Positions 1 through 8,618 of a DNA stretch of 64,000 nucleotides are shown here, in pieces. Where the stretch lies: NCBI GenBank assembly GCA_043805435.1, contig JAZDHY010000010.1, forward strand, positions 56,064-120,063, written 5' to 3'. The stretch's first letter is position 1. Each line of letters begins with the position of its first letter. Source of the DNA: JAEXOD01 sp043805435 (GTDB lineage Bacteria; Bacteroidota; Ignavibacteria; Ignavibacteriales; Melioribacteraceae). Under the pieces are notes generated by a model that saw only the letters and a list, made by a program, of their open reading frames with translations, did no database searches and was not told the origin of the DNA. Both the position numbers and the translations under genes were made by a program.

Positions 1-441
1 TGGGTTAAACTTTCAAAAGAAGATTCTGTTAGAAGAATTAAAGTTTATAAAATGATTGGCCAAAACATGTTATCAACTGCAAATGATTATTTTTATGCAG
101 CTATGATATTTCAACATGGAAAGGATTCCACATCGTATAAATTGGCTAATGATTACTCTAAAAAAGCAGCCGGTATGGATACAACAAACGCTTTGTTCCG
201 TTGGTTATCAGCAGCCAGCTATGATCGTTATGTCTTAAGTATTGGAAAACCGCAAATCTACGGCACACAATTTCTAATAATTAAAAACAAGTATTATTTA
301 AGTGATTTTGATACAACAAAAGTAACCGATGCTGAAAGAATTTATTACGGTACGCGTACTTTAAAAGAAATAAGGGACTATTTAACAACCCAAAATGGTG
401 AAGATAATGGTTTATTAATATTCCCTAATCCTAAAAAATAA
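1..441 (+). CDS. Hypothetical protein, C-terminal part (5' end outside window)
   Basis: The frame is open from base 1 to the TAA at 439-441, so the gene starts to the left of the window; the first internal ATG is at 52. The visible 146 residues are soluble and mostly helical, with a stretch reading ANDYFYAAMIFQHG and later LSIGKPQIYGTQF. This pairing (a repeat-like helical region followed by a GKPQxYGTQ motif) resembles proteins annotated as DUF6624-like in Bacteroidota, a family of unknown function; that assignment is from memory and tentative. It converges on the metal-efflux operon, with only 14 bp between the two stop codons. Confidence 0.6.
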   Translation, partial: WVKLSKEDSVRRIKVYKMIGQNMLSTANDYFYAAMIFQHGKDSTSYKLANDYSKKAAGMDTTNALFRWLSAASYDRYVLSIGKPQIYGTQFLIIKNKYYLSDFDTTKVTDAERIYYGTRTLKEIRDYLTTQNGEDNGLLIFPNPKK

Positions 442-455
442 TAAAATAAAATAAC

Positions 456-851
456 TTATTTGGTTTTATATCCGTTTTTTTCTAAATTGCTTTTAGCATC
501 CTTTAATGAAAATTCAACCAATAACATTTTACAAACAGGGCATTTGCCGGGTTTATCAGAAATTACATTCCAATCCATAGAATCTTGAAATACCTTGCCG
601 TCTTTGTTTTCATCTATAACCGAAAGATCAATAACACCCTCTCTGATAATACTGCTTTCCATCATATTATTATTTTGGGATTGTTGATTGTTTTGCATTT
701 TGTGGTTATTGTTTTGCGTATGGTTTTGTTCCATATTATCCATTTGGTGATTGTTTGAACCCCAAAAAGTTGGTTTTGCAACAAAAATAATAAGTGCTAA
801 TAACATTAGGCTGGTTACTAATCCAATTCCAAAATATTTTATCTTTTTCAT
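456..851 (-). CDS. Membrane-anchored Met/His-rich protein with degenerate heavy-metal-binding domain
   Basis: 131 residues. An N-terminal membrane segment (residues about 7-25) anchors a periplasmic part. Residues 33-65 are very rich in Asn, Gln, His and Met, as in periplasmic Cu/Ag-binding linkers. Residues 88-112 match the second half of the small heavy-metal-binding domain seen at the N-terminus of the neighbouring CusB (xSDKPGxCPxCxM, C104 and C107), but the first metal motif CPMHP is replaced by DSMDW. It is the last gene of the efflux operon, 41 bp after cusB, so a periplasmic metal chaperone or CusF-like donor role is inferred. No homologue of CusF itself is present. Confidence 0.75.
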   Translation of the reverse strand: MKKIKYFGIGLVTSLMLLALIIFVAKPTFWGSNNHQMDNMEQNHTQNNNHKMQNNQQSQNNNMMESSIIREGVIDLSVIDENKDGKVFQDSMDWNVISDKPGKCPVCKMLLVEFSLKDAKSNLEKNGYKTK

Positions 852-892
852 AATTTGTCTCTTTTGTTTTGTGAAAGTATTTGTTTTAATAT

Positions 893-2176
893 TTATTTAG
901 ATTTCTTTTGATTGTTTTCATTTATCTCTTTTTCTCCATGCTGATGATCTGACGGCATACCGCTTTTTAACTGGCTTTCGGAATCAATTAAATAACCTCC
1001 AGAAGTTACTATCTCATCACCCTCGTTAATGCCGGATAATATTTGGTATTTACCATCAAAATTAATTCCAAGTCTAACCTCTTTGGGTTCAAACATTCCG
1101 TCACCTGATTTTAACCAAACCAAGTTTTTTTTGCCGGTTATAAGTACTGCACTAGCAGGGACAACCAAACTTTGGCCAAATGATTTTTCAAAAACGGACT
1201 GGGTGTACATTTGGGGTTTAAGTTTATTATTGTTATTTCTAAATTCAGATCGAATTTTTATTGTTCTTGTTTCTTCACTTACTACCGGATAAATAAAAGT
1301 CACTTTCCCGTAAAAACTTTCTCCGGGATATGCTTGAATTTTTAGATTTACATTATCACCAACCTTTATCATGTTCAAATCATCGGCATAAATTTCGGAT
1401 ATATTCCATAATGTCGTAAGATCTGCAATTTCGTAAAGAACATTTCCCTCATTTACATACATTCCCTCCTGAATCTTTTTTTCAATAACCGTACCAGAAT
1501 AATTAGAATAATAAGTTAATGCCATTGATACTTGTCCGGTATTTTCAAGTTCATCAATTTGGGCTTGTGTAATACCCATAAGTTGCAGTTTTTTACGTGC
1601 AGAGTTTAATAAGTTATTATTGTTTGCTGATGAAATATCAAGGGCTTTATTTCCTTTTAAGGCAATTAAATATTCGTTTTGTGCCTGCACTAAATCGGGA
1701 CTATAAATTTCGAAAAGGGGATTACCTTTTTGAATATAATCACCTGTGGCATCAACAAAAAGTTTTTCAATTCGGCCATTAAATTTGGCGGTAATTAATT
1801 TTTTGTTTGGTTCGGCAAAGTCCATATAACCAAAAGCATTTATCGTTTTTATTGCTATTTCTTTTTTTACTATCATTGTTGCAACATTTGCCAAAGATAA
1901 CTTTGAGCCCGATAATGTAACCATATCTTTCATGTCATCAGAGTTTTTCATTACCGATGAATCATCAATTCTTTTAACAAGATCCATTTGACAAATAGGG
2001 CACGAACCCGGTTTATCGGAAGTTACTTGCGGGTGCATGGGGCAATAATAACTATCGGCTTTTTTAGATTCCTTTTCAACTATTGTTTTTTGTTTGTCAG
2101 TTGAGCAGCCAATAAAAAACAGCGCAGTAAATGTTACAAGCAATAAAGTTGATAAAATAATTTTAGAATATTTCAT
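893..2176 (-). CDS. cusB: CusB-like RND efflux periplasmic adaptor with N-terminal heavy-metal-binding domain
   Basis: 427-residue membrane-fusion (adaptor) subunit of a tripartite metal efflux pump; it links the inner-membrane RND pump to the outer-membrane channel. The N-terminus is a lipoprotein signal with lipobox ending at C24 (FIGC). Residues 43-69 form the heavy-metal-binding domain YYCPMHPQ...GSCPICQMDL. Then come the barrel-sandwich halves (around GRIEKLFVDATGDYIQKGNPLF and GTVIEKKIQEGMYVNEGNVLYEI), an alpha-hairpin between them, and the beta-barrel and membrane-proximal domains. The C-terminus is His-containing (DHQHGEKE). Its start overlaps the end of the TolC-like gene by 14 bp. 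The CPMHP domain and CusA context indicate Cu/Ag-type export; other heavy metals cannot be excluded. Confidence 0.92.
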   Translation of the reverse strand: MKYSKIILSTLLLVTFTALFFIGCSTDKQKTIVEKESKKADSYYCPMHPQVTSDKPGSCPICQMDLVKRIDDSSVMKNSDDMKDMVTLSGSKLSLANVATMIVKKEIAIKTINAFGYMDFAEPNKKLITAKFNGRIEKLFVDATGDYIQKGNPLFEIYSPDLVQAQNEYLIALKGNKALDISSANNNNLLNSARKKLQLMGITQAQIDELENTGQVSMALTYYSNYSGTVIEKKIQEGMYVNEGNVLYEIADLTTLWNISEIYADDLNMIKVGDNVNLKIQAYPGESFYGKVTFIYPVVSEETRTIKIRSEFRNNNNKLKPQMYTQSVFEKSFGQSLVVPASAVLITGKKNLVWLKSGDGMFEPKEVRLGINFDGKYQILSGINEGDEIVTSGGYLIDSESQLKSGMPSDHQHGEKEINENNQKKSK

Positions 2177-3542
2177 TATTTAATTCTCCGTTTTTAATTT
2201 CTTTTCCAACCATCATTTCAATTTCGGCTATTGCCATATTATAATCCGCTTTGGCCATAAATAAATTCATTTGCTGCATTAATAACATCTGGTACGAATC
2301 GATAACTGAATTGATTGAAGTCTGTCCGTTTTGATAATTTGAAGTTTGGACTTCTGCCGTTTGTTGATAAAGCGGTATCACATTTTGTGAATAAAGTTTA
2401 ATTAAGTCTTTTGCTGTATTTAATTTTGTAAAAGCTTCCTGTAAACCTAAAATCATTTCCTGTTGCATGTTGGTTTTTTCGTATTCAATTGCTTTAATTC
2501 CGGATAATAATTCTTCCTCGCGGGCAGTATATTTTTTTACCGACCATGGAGCAAAAGGAAGTGTAATAGAGGCCATAATTGAATACATGTATTCGGTTTT
2601 GGGCCGGCCCATTGCAAGCATATTTAAATCTGTTTTGGAAGTTAAAAACATTCCCTGCGGCATTCTCATTACCATACCCTGAATCATTAAGTCGGGGATT
2701 AATTCTTTATTGTTAGCGTAAATCATTGCCTTATTCATTTCAATCATATTACGCATTCTTTTTAATGACGGGTTGATATTTGATAAAATTGTTTCAAGTT
2801 TGTCTTGTGAAATATTTAATGAATCGGTTTTAAGTTCTAAAACGGTATATAAAGACTTTGAAGAAAGATTTCTACCCAATAATTGATTCAATTTATATAT
2901 TTCAGTAGTTGCATCTCTATTAAGATTTAATAATTGTGTTTGGTTTGATGCTGTTTCGCTTTTAATTGAAAGCAGATCGGCTTGATTTATTCTGTTAATT
3001 TGGTATAATGTATTAATAGAGCTTAACAAATCGTTTAATAATATTATGCTTTTGTTTTGTATTTCAATTTTTCTTTCAAGCAACCATAGGTTATAATAGG
3101 TCATTTTAATTTTAGCAATTAAGTTAACTTTATAAACTTCAAGATTGTTTTGTTCTATATTTACATTTTTCTTTTCAACTTCTGCCATGGCTGTTGGTTT
3201 ACCGCCAATAGGAAACATTTGTGAAATAGAAACCGAATTAGAAATAGCATCATCTATTATGTTTAGACTGCTAACGGGAATCTGAGAAAATTCTATACCC
3301 AAAGTTGGAGCAGGCAGCGTGTTGGCTGATTCAATCTTGTATTCGGCTGATTTTATTTTGTATCCCAATCCTTTTAGCTGTTGATTATTATTTAATGCTT
3401 CGCTGATAAGAGAATCTAATGTTTGAGCATTTGTTAAATTGACTGCAAAAAGAATTAGAACAAAACCCACAATAAGATTTCGGTAATTCATTTTAAATAT
3501 CCATTTTGTTTTTAACAGTAAATATTTATTGTATTTTTTCAT
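2163..3542 (-). CDS. TolC-family outer membrane efflux protein (CusC-like)
   Basis: Outer-membrane channel subunit of the efflux pump. About 460 residues with two repeats of long helices typical of TolC/OEP proteins and a secretion signal ending in NAQ. Three starts are possible: an ATG at 3563 inside cusA, the ATG at 3542 chosen here (2 bp after the cusA stop, consistent with translational coupling), or the ATG at 3491, which gives a conventional signal peptide (MNYRNLIVGFVLILF). A Met-rich segment (MVMRMPQGMF) is present in the middle, which may suit a metal-exporting channel. It lies between cusA and cusB in one operon. Confidence 0.88.
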   Translation of the reverse strand: MKKYNKYLLLKTKWIFKMNYRNLIVGFVLILFAVNLTNAQTLDSLISEALNNNQQLKGLGYKIKSAEYKIESANTLPAPTLGIEFSQIPVSSLNIIDDAISNSVSISQMFPIGGKPTAMAEVEKKNVNIEQNNLEVYKVNLIAKIKMTYYNLWLLERKIEIQNKSIILLNDLLSSINTLYQINRINQADLLSIKSETASNQTQLLNLNRDATTEIYKLNQLLGRNLSSKSLYTVLELKTDSLNISQDKLETILSNINPSLKRMRNMIEMNKAMIYANNKELIPDLMIQGMVMRMPQGMFLTSKTDLNMLAMGRPKTEYMYSIMASITLPFAPWSVKKYTAREEELLSGIKAIEYEKTNMQQEMILGLQEAFTKLNTAKDLIKLYSQNVIPLYQQTAEVQTSNYQNGQTSINSVIDSYQMLLMQQMNLFMAKADYNMAIAEIEMMVGKEIKNGELNNEIF

Positions 3543-3544
3543 TA

Positions 3545-6500
3545 TTATCCTTCCTTCATCCAATCGGCCATTTTAGAGGCTTTAAGTGTTCCTTTTTTAA
3601 GCACCCGTTCTTTCATAATTGCAAAAAGAACAGGAGTAACAACAAGAACATGTACTGCGGAAGTTAAAAGTCCGCCTATTAGCGGTGCTGTTAAAGGTTT
3701 CATTACATCGCTTCCGGTACCTGTTGCCCACATAACCGGAATTAAACCTATCATACTTGTACCAACAGTCATTAACTTGGGACGTAATCGTAAAACAGAA
3801 CCTTCAATTGTAGCTTCATAAATATCTTTAATTGTTATTTGGCTTCGTTTACCTGATTGAAATTCTTTTATTCTTCTATCCAATGCTTCATGAAGGTAAA
3901 CTACCATTACAACTCCAGTTTCTACTGCAACACCGTAAAGGGCAATAAACCCAACCCAAACCGCAACCGAAAAATTGTATCCGAGAAAATAAATCATATA
4001 CATTCCGCCTATAAGAGCAAAAGGAACAGAAAGCATAACAACAAACGCTTCTTTATAATCTTTTAATGTCATAAATAATAGAACAAATATTATTAAAAAC
4101 ACAACAGGCATAATAATTTTTATTGTTCTTTCGGCACTTATTTTATTTTCATATTGTCCGCTCCACGTTAACGAATAACCAGCCGGAAGAATTAATTTTT
4201 CGTCAATCAGTTTTTTAGCATCACCAATTACTCCGCCCATATCTCTTCCTCTTGCATTCAAAAATACAATAGAACGCAGCATACCGTTTTCGCTGCTAAT
4301 CATAGGCGGACCGGTTACAACATCAATATCGGCAACTTCAGAAAGGGGGAGGTAAACTATTGAATTTTGATTTCCGCTTAACAAAGAAGTTGAAGTATTG
4401 TTTTGTCCGGTACTGTTTTGCCGGTATGTTCGTTTTAAAGAATTCCCGCTTCCCATACTGCCGGAACTCATTGAGGAATTGTTAGCGCCCGAACCCATAC
4501 CGCCGCCTGATGGCATACCTGCTAATGTTGTTGAACCCATATTGCCGGTAATTGGAATAGGAACAAAAAGCGATTTTAATTCGTTTATATTATTTCTAAA
4601 ATCTCTTTCATATCTCATTCTAATAGGAAATCTTTTTCTGCCTTCAAAAACTACACCTATGTTTTGTCCGCCAATGGCAGTTTCAATAACATCCTGAATG
4701 GCTCCTATATTTAAGCCGTATCGTGCGGCAATATTTTTTTTAATTACAATATCCAAATAATATCCGTTTTGAACTCTTTCGGCAACAACATCAGCGGCAC
4801 CGTCAATTGTTTTAAGAAGTTGTTCAGCTTCAATTGCGTAGGTTTCCAGAGTATCCAAATTTGGGCCAAATATTTTTAATCCTATATCGGTTCTAACTCC
4901 GGTTGCAAGCATGTTTATTCTATTAATAATAGGTTGTGTCCAACCGTTACGTACACCGGGGATTTGTAATTTTTGATCAAGTTCGTTAATAATATCTCTT
5001 TTGGTAAATCCTTTACGCCACTGACTTTGTGGTTTAAGCATAATTATGGTTTCAATCATACTTAACGGTGCGTTATCGGTAGCGGTTTCGGCACGTCCTA
5101 CTTTTCCTAAAACGTGATGTACTTCGGGCACACTTTTTATAATTTTATCTTGTACCTGCAGTATTCTATTAATTTCCGTAATTGATACATTGGGCAAAGT
5201 AACAGGCATATATAACATGGATCCTTCATCAAGGGGAGGCATAAATTCACTGCCTGTGTTCATTATCATTGGAATTGTTATTAATAAAGCAATAATATTT
5301 AAGGCAATTGTAGTTTTGCGATATTTTAATACCCAATGTATTATTGGTTCGTAAAGTGTATTAAAAAATTTGGTTAATGGATTTTTATTTTCTGGTAAAA
5401 GCTTTCCGCGCATTAAAAATGTCATTAAAACAGGAATTAAAGTAATTACAACAACTGCCGAACCTATCATCACAAAACTTTTTGTAAATGCAAGCGGTTT
5501 AAACATTTTACCTTCTTGTCCTGTAAGCAAAAAAACAGGCAAAAAGGAGACTAAAATTATTAATTCCGAAAAGAAAATAGCCCGCCCAACCTGTTTTGCA
5601 GACATAATGGAAATTGCTTTATAATCCTCAGCCTCAAGATGACCTTTTTCTTGTAAAGCTTTGGCAATGTTTCTATATGCATTTTCCACCATCACAATTG
5701 ACGAATCTACTATTACACCAATAGCTAAAATAATTCCGCCCAAACTCATAATGTTAGATGTTACATTAAATATTCTCATCAATATAAATGCAATTAAAAC
5801 AGCAACGGGAATTTCGATAATAATTCGTAAAATACTTCTTAAATGAAGTAAAAATAATGCCACAATAAGTGTAACAATTAAAGCGGCTTCAATTAATGCA
5901 CGGTCTAAGGTGCCAATGGCTTCTTTAATTAATGTGCTTCTATCGTAAGAAGCAATAATTCTTACTCCTTCGGGAAGTCCGGGTTCAATTTCTTTAATTT
6001 TTTCCTTAACTCTATCAATAACATCTTTGGCATTTTGACCATAACGCATTACAACAATTCCGCCTACTACTTCACCTTCTCCATTTTTTTCTAATGAACC
6101 ACGTCGTATATCGCCGCCAAGCTGAACAATGGCAACGTTTTTTATAAAAATAGGCATACCGGTTGAACTTGTTTTTACAACACTATTTTCAATATCTTCT
6201 TTAGATTGAATATACCCTTGTCCGCGTATAAAATATTCGGCGTCACTAATTTCAAGTAGTTTTCCGCCAACTTCGTTATTATTTCTTTGTATTGCTGTAA
6301 TAATATCAGTAGTACTTAAATTATAAGCACGCAATTTATTAGGATCTATATCAACTTGGTATTGTTTTATAAAACCACCAATACTTGCAATTTCGGCAAC
6401 TCCTTCAACCGAAGATAGTTTATAACGAACGTACCAATCCTGCACGGAACGTAAGGCTCCAAGATCGTAACCTTTACCTTCAACCGTGTACCAAAAAACA

Positions 6501-6913
6501 TGGCCAACACCGGTGCCGTCCGGCCCTAATGTGGGGGTTACACCTTGCGGAAGCTGACTTTGAACTGTAGCCAACCTTTCTAAAACGCGGTTTCGGGCAA
6601 AATAGGTTTCGGTATTATCATTAAAAATTACAAATACAAACGACATTCCAAACATTGATGTTGCTCTGACTGCTTTTACGTCTGTCATGCCTTGTAAAGC
6701 GGAGACAATTGGATAAGTTAATTGTTGTTCAACAATTTCCGGCGAACGTCCCATCCATTCCGTAAAAATTATTACTTGATTATCCGATAAATCGGGAATA
6801 GCATCAACAGGTAAATTTATTAGGCAATAAATACCTATACCGGTTATAATTATATAACCTAATATTACAATAAATCTATTTTTCGAACTCCAATCAATAA
6901 TTTTTTCAATCAT
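3545..6913 (-). CDS. cusA: CusA-family heavy-metal RND efflux pump
   Basis: 1122-residue inner-membrane proton-driven pump of the HME-RND family. The family pattern is visible throughout: N-terminal membrane helix, PVDAIPDLSDNQVIIFTEW, the TM4 region GGIILAIGVIVDSSIVMVENAYRNI with its intramembrane Asp, MPPLDEGSMLYMP at the start of the second periplasmic half, and the C-terminal helix bundle. It is longer than the E. coli CusA I remember (about 1047 residues). The excess is largely a Gly/Ser/Met/Asn-rich insertion at about residues 785-850 in the second periplasmic loop. First structural gene of the operon; the TolC-like gene follows directly. Confidence 0.93.
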   Translation of the reverse strand: MIEKIIDWSSKNRFIVILGYIIITGIGIYCLINLPVDAIPDLSDNQVIIFTEWMGRSPEIVEQQLTYPIVSALQGMTDVKAVRATSMFGMSFVFVIFNDNTETYFARNRVLERLATVQSQLPQGVTPTLGPDGTGVGHVFWYTVEGKGYDLGALRSVQDWYVRYKLSSVEGVAEIASIGGFIKQYQVDIDPNKLRAYNLSTTDIITAIQRNNNEVGGKLLEISDAEYFIRGQGYIQSKEDIENSVVKTSSTGMPIFIKNVAIVQLGGDIRRGSLEKNGEGEVVGGIVVMRYGQNAKDVIDRVKEKIKEIEPGLPEGVRIIASYDRSTLIKEAIGTLDRALIEAALIVTLIVALFLLHLRSILRIIIEIPVAVLIAFILMRIFNVTSNIMSLGGIILAIGVIVDSSIVMVENAYRNIAKALQEKGHLEAEDYKAISIMSAKQVGRAIFFSELIILVSFLPVFLLTGQEGKMFKPLAFTKSFVMIGSAVVVITLIPVLMTFLMRGKLLPENKNPLTKFFNTLYEPIIHWVLKYRKTTIALNIIALLITIPMIMNTGSEFMPPLDEGSMLYMPVTLPNVSITEINRILQVQDKIIKSVPEVHHVLGKVGRAETATDNAPLSMIETIIMLKPQSQWRKGFTKRDIINELDQKLQIPGVRNGWTQPIINRINMLATGVRTDIGLKIFGPNLDTLETYAIEAEQLLKTIDGAADVVAERVQNGYYLDIVIKKNIAARYGLNIGAIQDVIETAIGGQNIGVVFEGRKRFPIRMRYERDFRNNINELKSLFVPIPITGNMGSTTLAGMPSGGGMGSGANNSSMSSGSMGSGNSLKRTYRQNSTGQNNTSTSLLSGNQNSIVYLPLSEVADIDVVTGPPMISSENGMLRSIVFLNARGRDMGGVIGDAKKLIDEKLILPAGYSLTWSGQYENKISAERTIKIIMPVVFLIIFVLLFMTLKDYKEAFVVMLSVPFALIGGMYMIYFLGYNFSVAVWVGFIALYGVAVETGVVMVVYLHEALDRRIKEFQSGKRSQITIKDIYEATIEGSVLRLRPKLMTVGTSMIGLIPVMWATGTGSDVMKPLTAPLIGGLLTSAVHVLVVTPVLFAIMKERVLKKGTLKASKMADWMKEG

Positions 6914-6969
6914 TTTATATCTTCTCCTAAATTTTCAACAAAAAACATCCTAAATTTTTAATAAACTTA

Positions 6970-7068
6970 TTATTTATTGGCGGAATCTTTTTTATTTATC
7001 CATTTTATTGATAAAACAATAAATAAAAAGATAACGGTTATAAAAATTATGTTACATGTTAATTGCAT
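6970..7068 (-). CDS. Candidate 32-residue single-pass membrane peptide leading the efflux operon
   Basis: Short ORF read directly from the minus strand between the sigma54-like promoter and cusA: ATG at 7068, TAA at 6970-6972, 56 bp before cusA. The peptide begins MQLTCNIIFITVIFLFIVL, then SIKWINKKDSANK: a cysteine, one strongly hydrophobic helix of about 18 residues and a basic/polar tail, the topology of an inner-membrane small protein. No clear Shine-Dalgarno site precedes it, which is usual in this window. It may be a small pump-associated subunit or a leader peptide. Chance ORFs of this size are common in AT-rich DNA, but the topology and placement argue for a real gene. Confidence 0.45.
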   Translation of the reverse strand: MQLTCNIIFITVIFLFIVLSIKWINKKDSANK

Positions 7069-7105
7069 AATAATTCAAAATGTTTTAATAGTTGTTAATA
7101 GATGC

Positions 7106-7120
7106 GCAAGATTTGTGCCG
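7106..7120 (-). promoter_or_regulatory. Probable sigma54 (-24/-12) promoter of the metal-efflux operon
   Basis: On the minus strand the sequence reads CGGCACAAATCTTGC. This matches the sigma54 consensus TGGCAC-N5-TTGC with the correct 5-base spacing between GGCAC and TTGC. Transcription would start near 7094, about 25 bp before the 32-codon ORF and about 180 bp before cusA. The adjacent gene encodes an NtrC-class activator, which acts on exactly this promoter type. rpoN is not in the window. Confidence 0.72.
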
Positions 7121-7268
7121 GAGGAGAATTGTTGTTTCTAAAGGAGTTAGGGGTTTTAAAGAAGGGTGGAATTTAAATAATTTAAATAATTTTTAAATAA
7201 TTTTAATAAGCCCCAATAAATAATTACTAAATTTGCCGGGAGTGGTAATAAAGTTTGTAATAATAAAA

Positions 7269-8618
7269 TTACTGTTTTAGTTGATAATTTTCTATTTTGG
7301 CATATAAAGTGGGTAAAGATATTTGTAAAATTTCGGCCGCTTTTTGCTTATTCCAATTGTTGGAATCGAGGACTAGCTTAATATGCCGCTTTTCTACTTC
7401 GTGCAGACTGAAATTTTTGGTTTCTTCAAAAATGAAGCCGCTAAGTTTATTATCGTTTATTAAAATAGATTCTTTTTGTAATACATCGCCCCGTGTTAAA
7501 ACAACTGCTTGGGTTAAAGTATTTTCAAGCTCGCGAACATTTCCAAACCAGTTATAATTTTGCAAAACGTGCATAACATCATCTGTAATTTTATAAACGT
7601 TTTTATGCAACTCTTTATTTATTTTGCTTAAAAAATGATTTACCAGCAGAGGAATATCTTCTTTTCTGTTTCTAAGCGGAGGAAGTTCAAGACTAACAAC
7701 TTTTAACCGGTAATATAAATCTTCGCGGAATATACCGTCAACAACCAATTTATCCAAATCTTTATTGGTGGCTGCAATAATCCGTGCTTTCATTGCTATT
7801 ATATTTTCACTGCCGACTTTTTCAAATTCGCGTTCTTGTAAAACCCGCAACAGTTTGACCTGAAGATTTGGTGACATTTCCGAAATTTCATCGAGAAAAA
7901 TTGTACCTTCTCCGGCAAGTTCAAATTTTCCTTTTTTATCGCGTATTGATCCTGTAAAAGCTCCTTTTTCGTGGCCGAATAATTCGCTTTCAAGTAACGA
8001 TTCGGTTAAAGCAGTGCAGTTAATTGCAATAAAGGGTAAATTTTTTGTAATCCCGCTATAATGGATAGACCTTGCTACTAATTCTTTTCCTGTACCGCTT
8101 TCTCCTTGCAGTAAAACAGTTACTCTGCTTGAAGAAATTTTGCCAATGGTTTTATAAACTTCTTTCATTGCTGTAGTTTTACCTACAATAATATTTGGTA
8201 TATTAATACTTGTGTCTTGTTCAATAAGTTTGGACGAAAGCTCTTCGCTTAGTTTTTTATTTTCAATAGCGTTAGATACCAAAAACTTTAATCTATCTAC
8301 CTCCAAAGGTTTTTCTAAATAATCGTAAGCTCCATACTGCATTGCTTTAATAGTGGTCTGCATATCGTCGTGAGCAGTTATTATTATTACTTGAATATTG
8401 GAGTCAATTTCTTTAACTTTTTGTAATAATTCAAGACCGTTTAAGCCCGGCATTCTTACATCAGAAATAACCAAATCGAAAGAATTTGATTTAATTAATT
8501 CTAAACCGCTTAATCCGTTGTTTGCAGTTTTTACATTGTAATTTAACCTTGTTAAATAATTAGCTATGGTTTTCCGTATTGATTCATCATCATCAATTAC
8601 AATTATTTTACCTGTCAT
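7269..8618 (-). CDS. NtrC-family sigma54-dependent response regulator
   Basis: 449 residues. Receiver domain (1-120) with acidic pocket IDDDE and phospho-acceptor D53 in VISDVRMPG. Sigma54-interaction AAA+ domain (about 144-375) with Walker A GESGTGKE (172-179), the sigma54-contact loop GAFTGS at 219-224 (consensus GAFTGA, last residue Ser) and Walker B FLDE. C-terminal Fis-type helix-turn-helix ending NNWNKQKAAEILQISLPTLY. Its start overlaps the stop of the histidine kinase gene by one base, so the pair is translationally coupled. It most likely activates the efflux promoter 150 bp downstream of its own stop codon. Confidence 0.92.
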   Translation of the reverse strand: MTGKIIVIDDDESIRKTIANYLTRLNYNVKTANNGLSGLELIKSNSFDLVISDVRMPGLNGLELLQKVKEIDSNIQVIIITAHDDMQTTIKAMQYGAYDYLEKPLEVDRLKFLVSNAIENKKLSEELSSKLIEQDTSINIPNIIVGKTTAMKEVYKTIGKISSSRVTVLLQGESGTGKELVARSIHYSGITKNLPFIAINCTALTESLLESELFGHEKGAFTGSIRDKKGKFELAGEGTIFLDEISEMSPNLQVKLLRVLQEREFEKVGSENIIAMKARIIAATNKDLDKLVVDGIFREDLYYRLKVVSLELPPLRNRKEDIPLLVNHFLSKINKELHKNVYKITDDVMHVLQNYNWFGNVRELENTLTQAVVLTRGDVLQKESILINDNKLSGFIFEETKNFSLHEVEKRHIKLVLDSNNWNKQKAAEILQISLPTLYAKIENYQLKQ

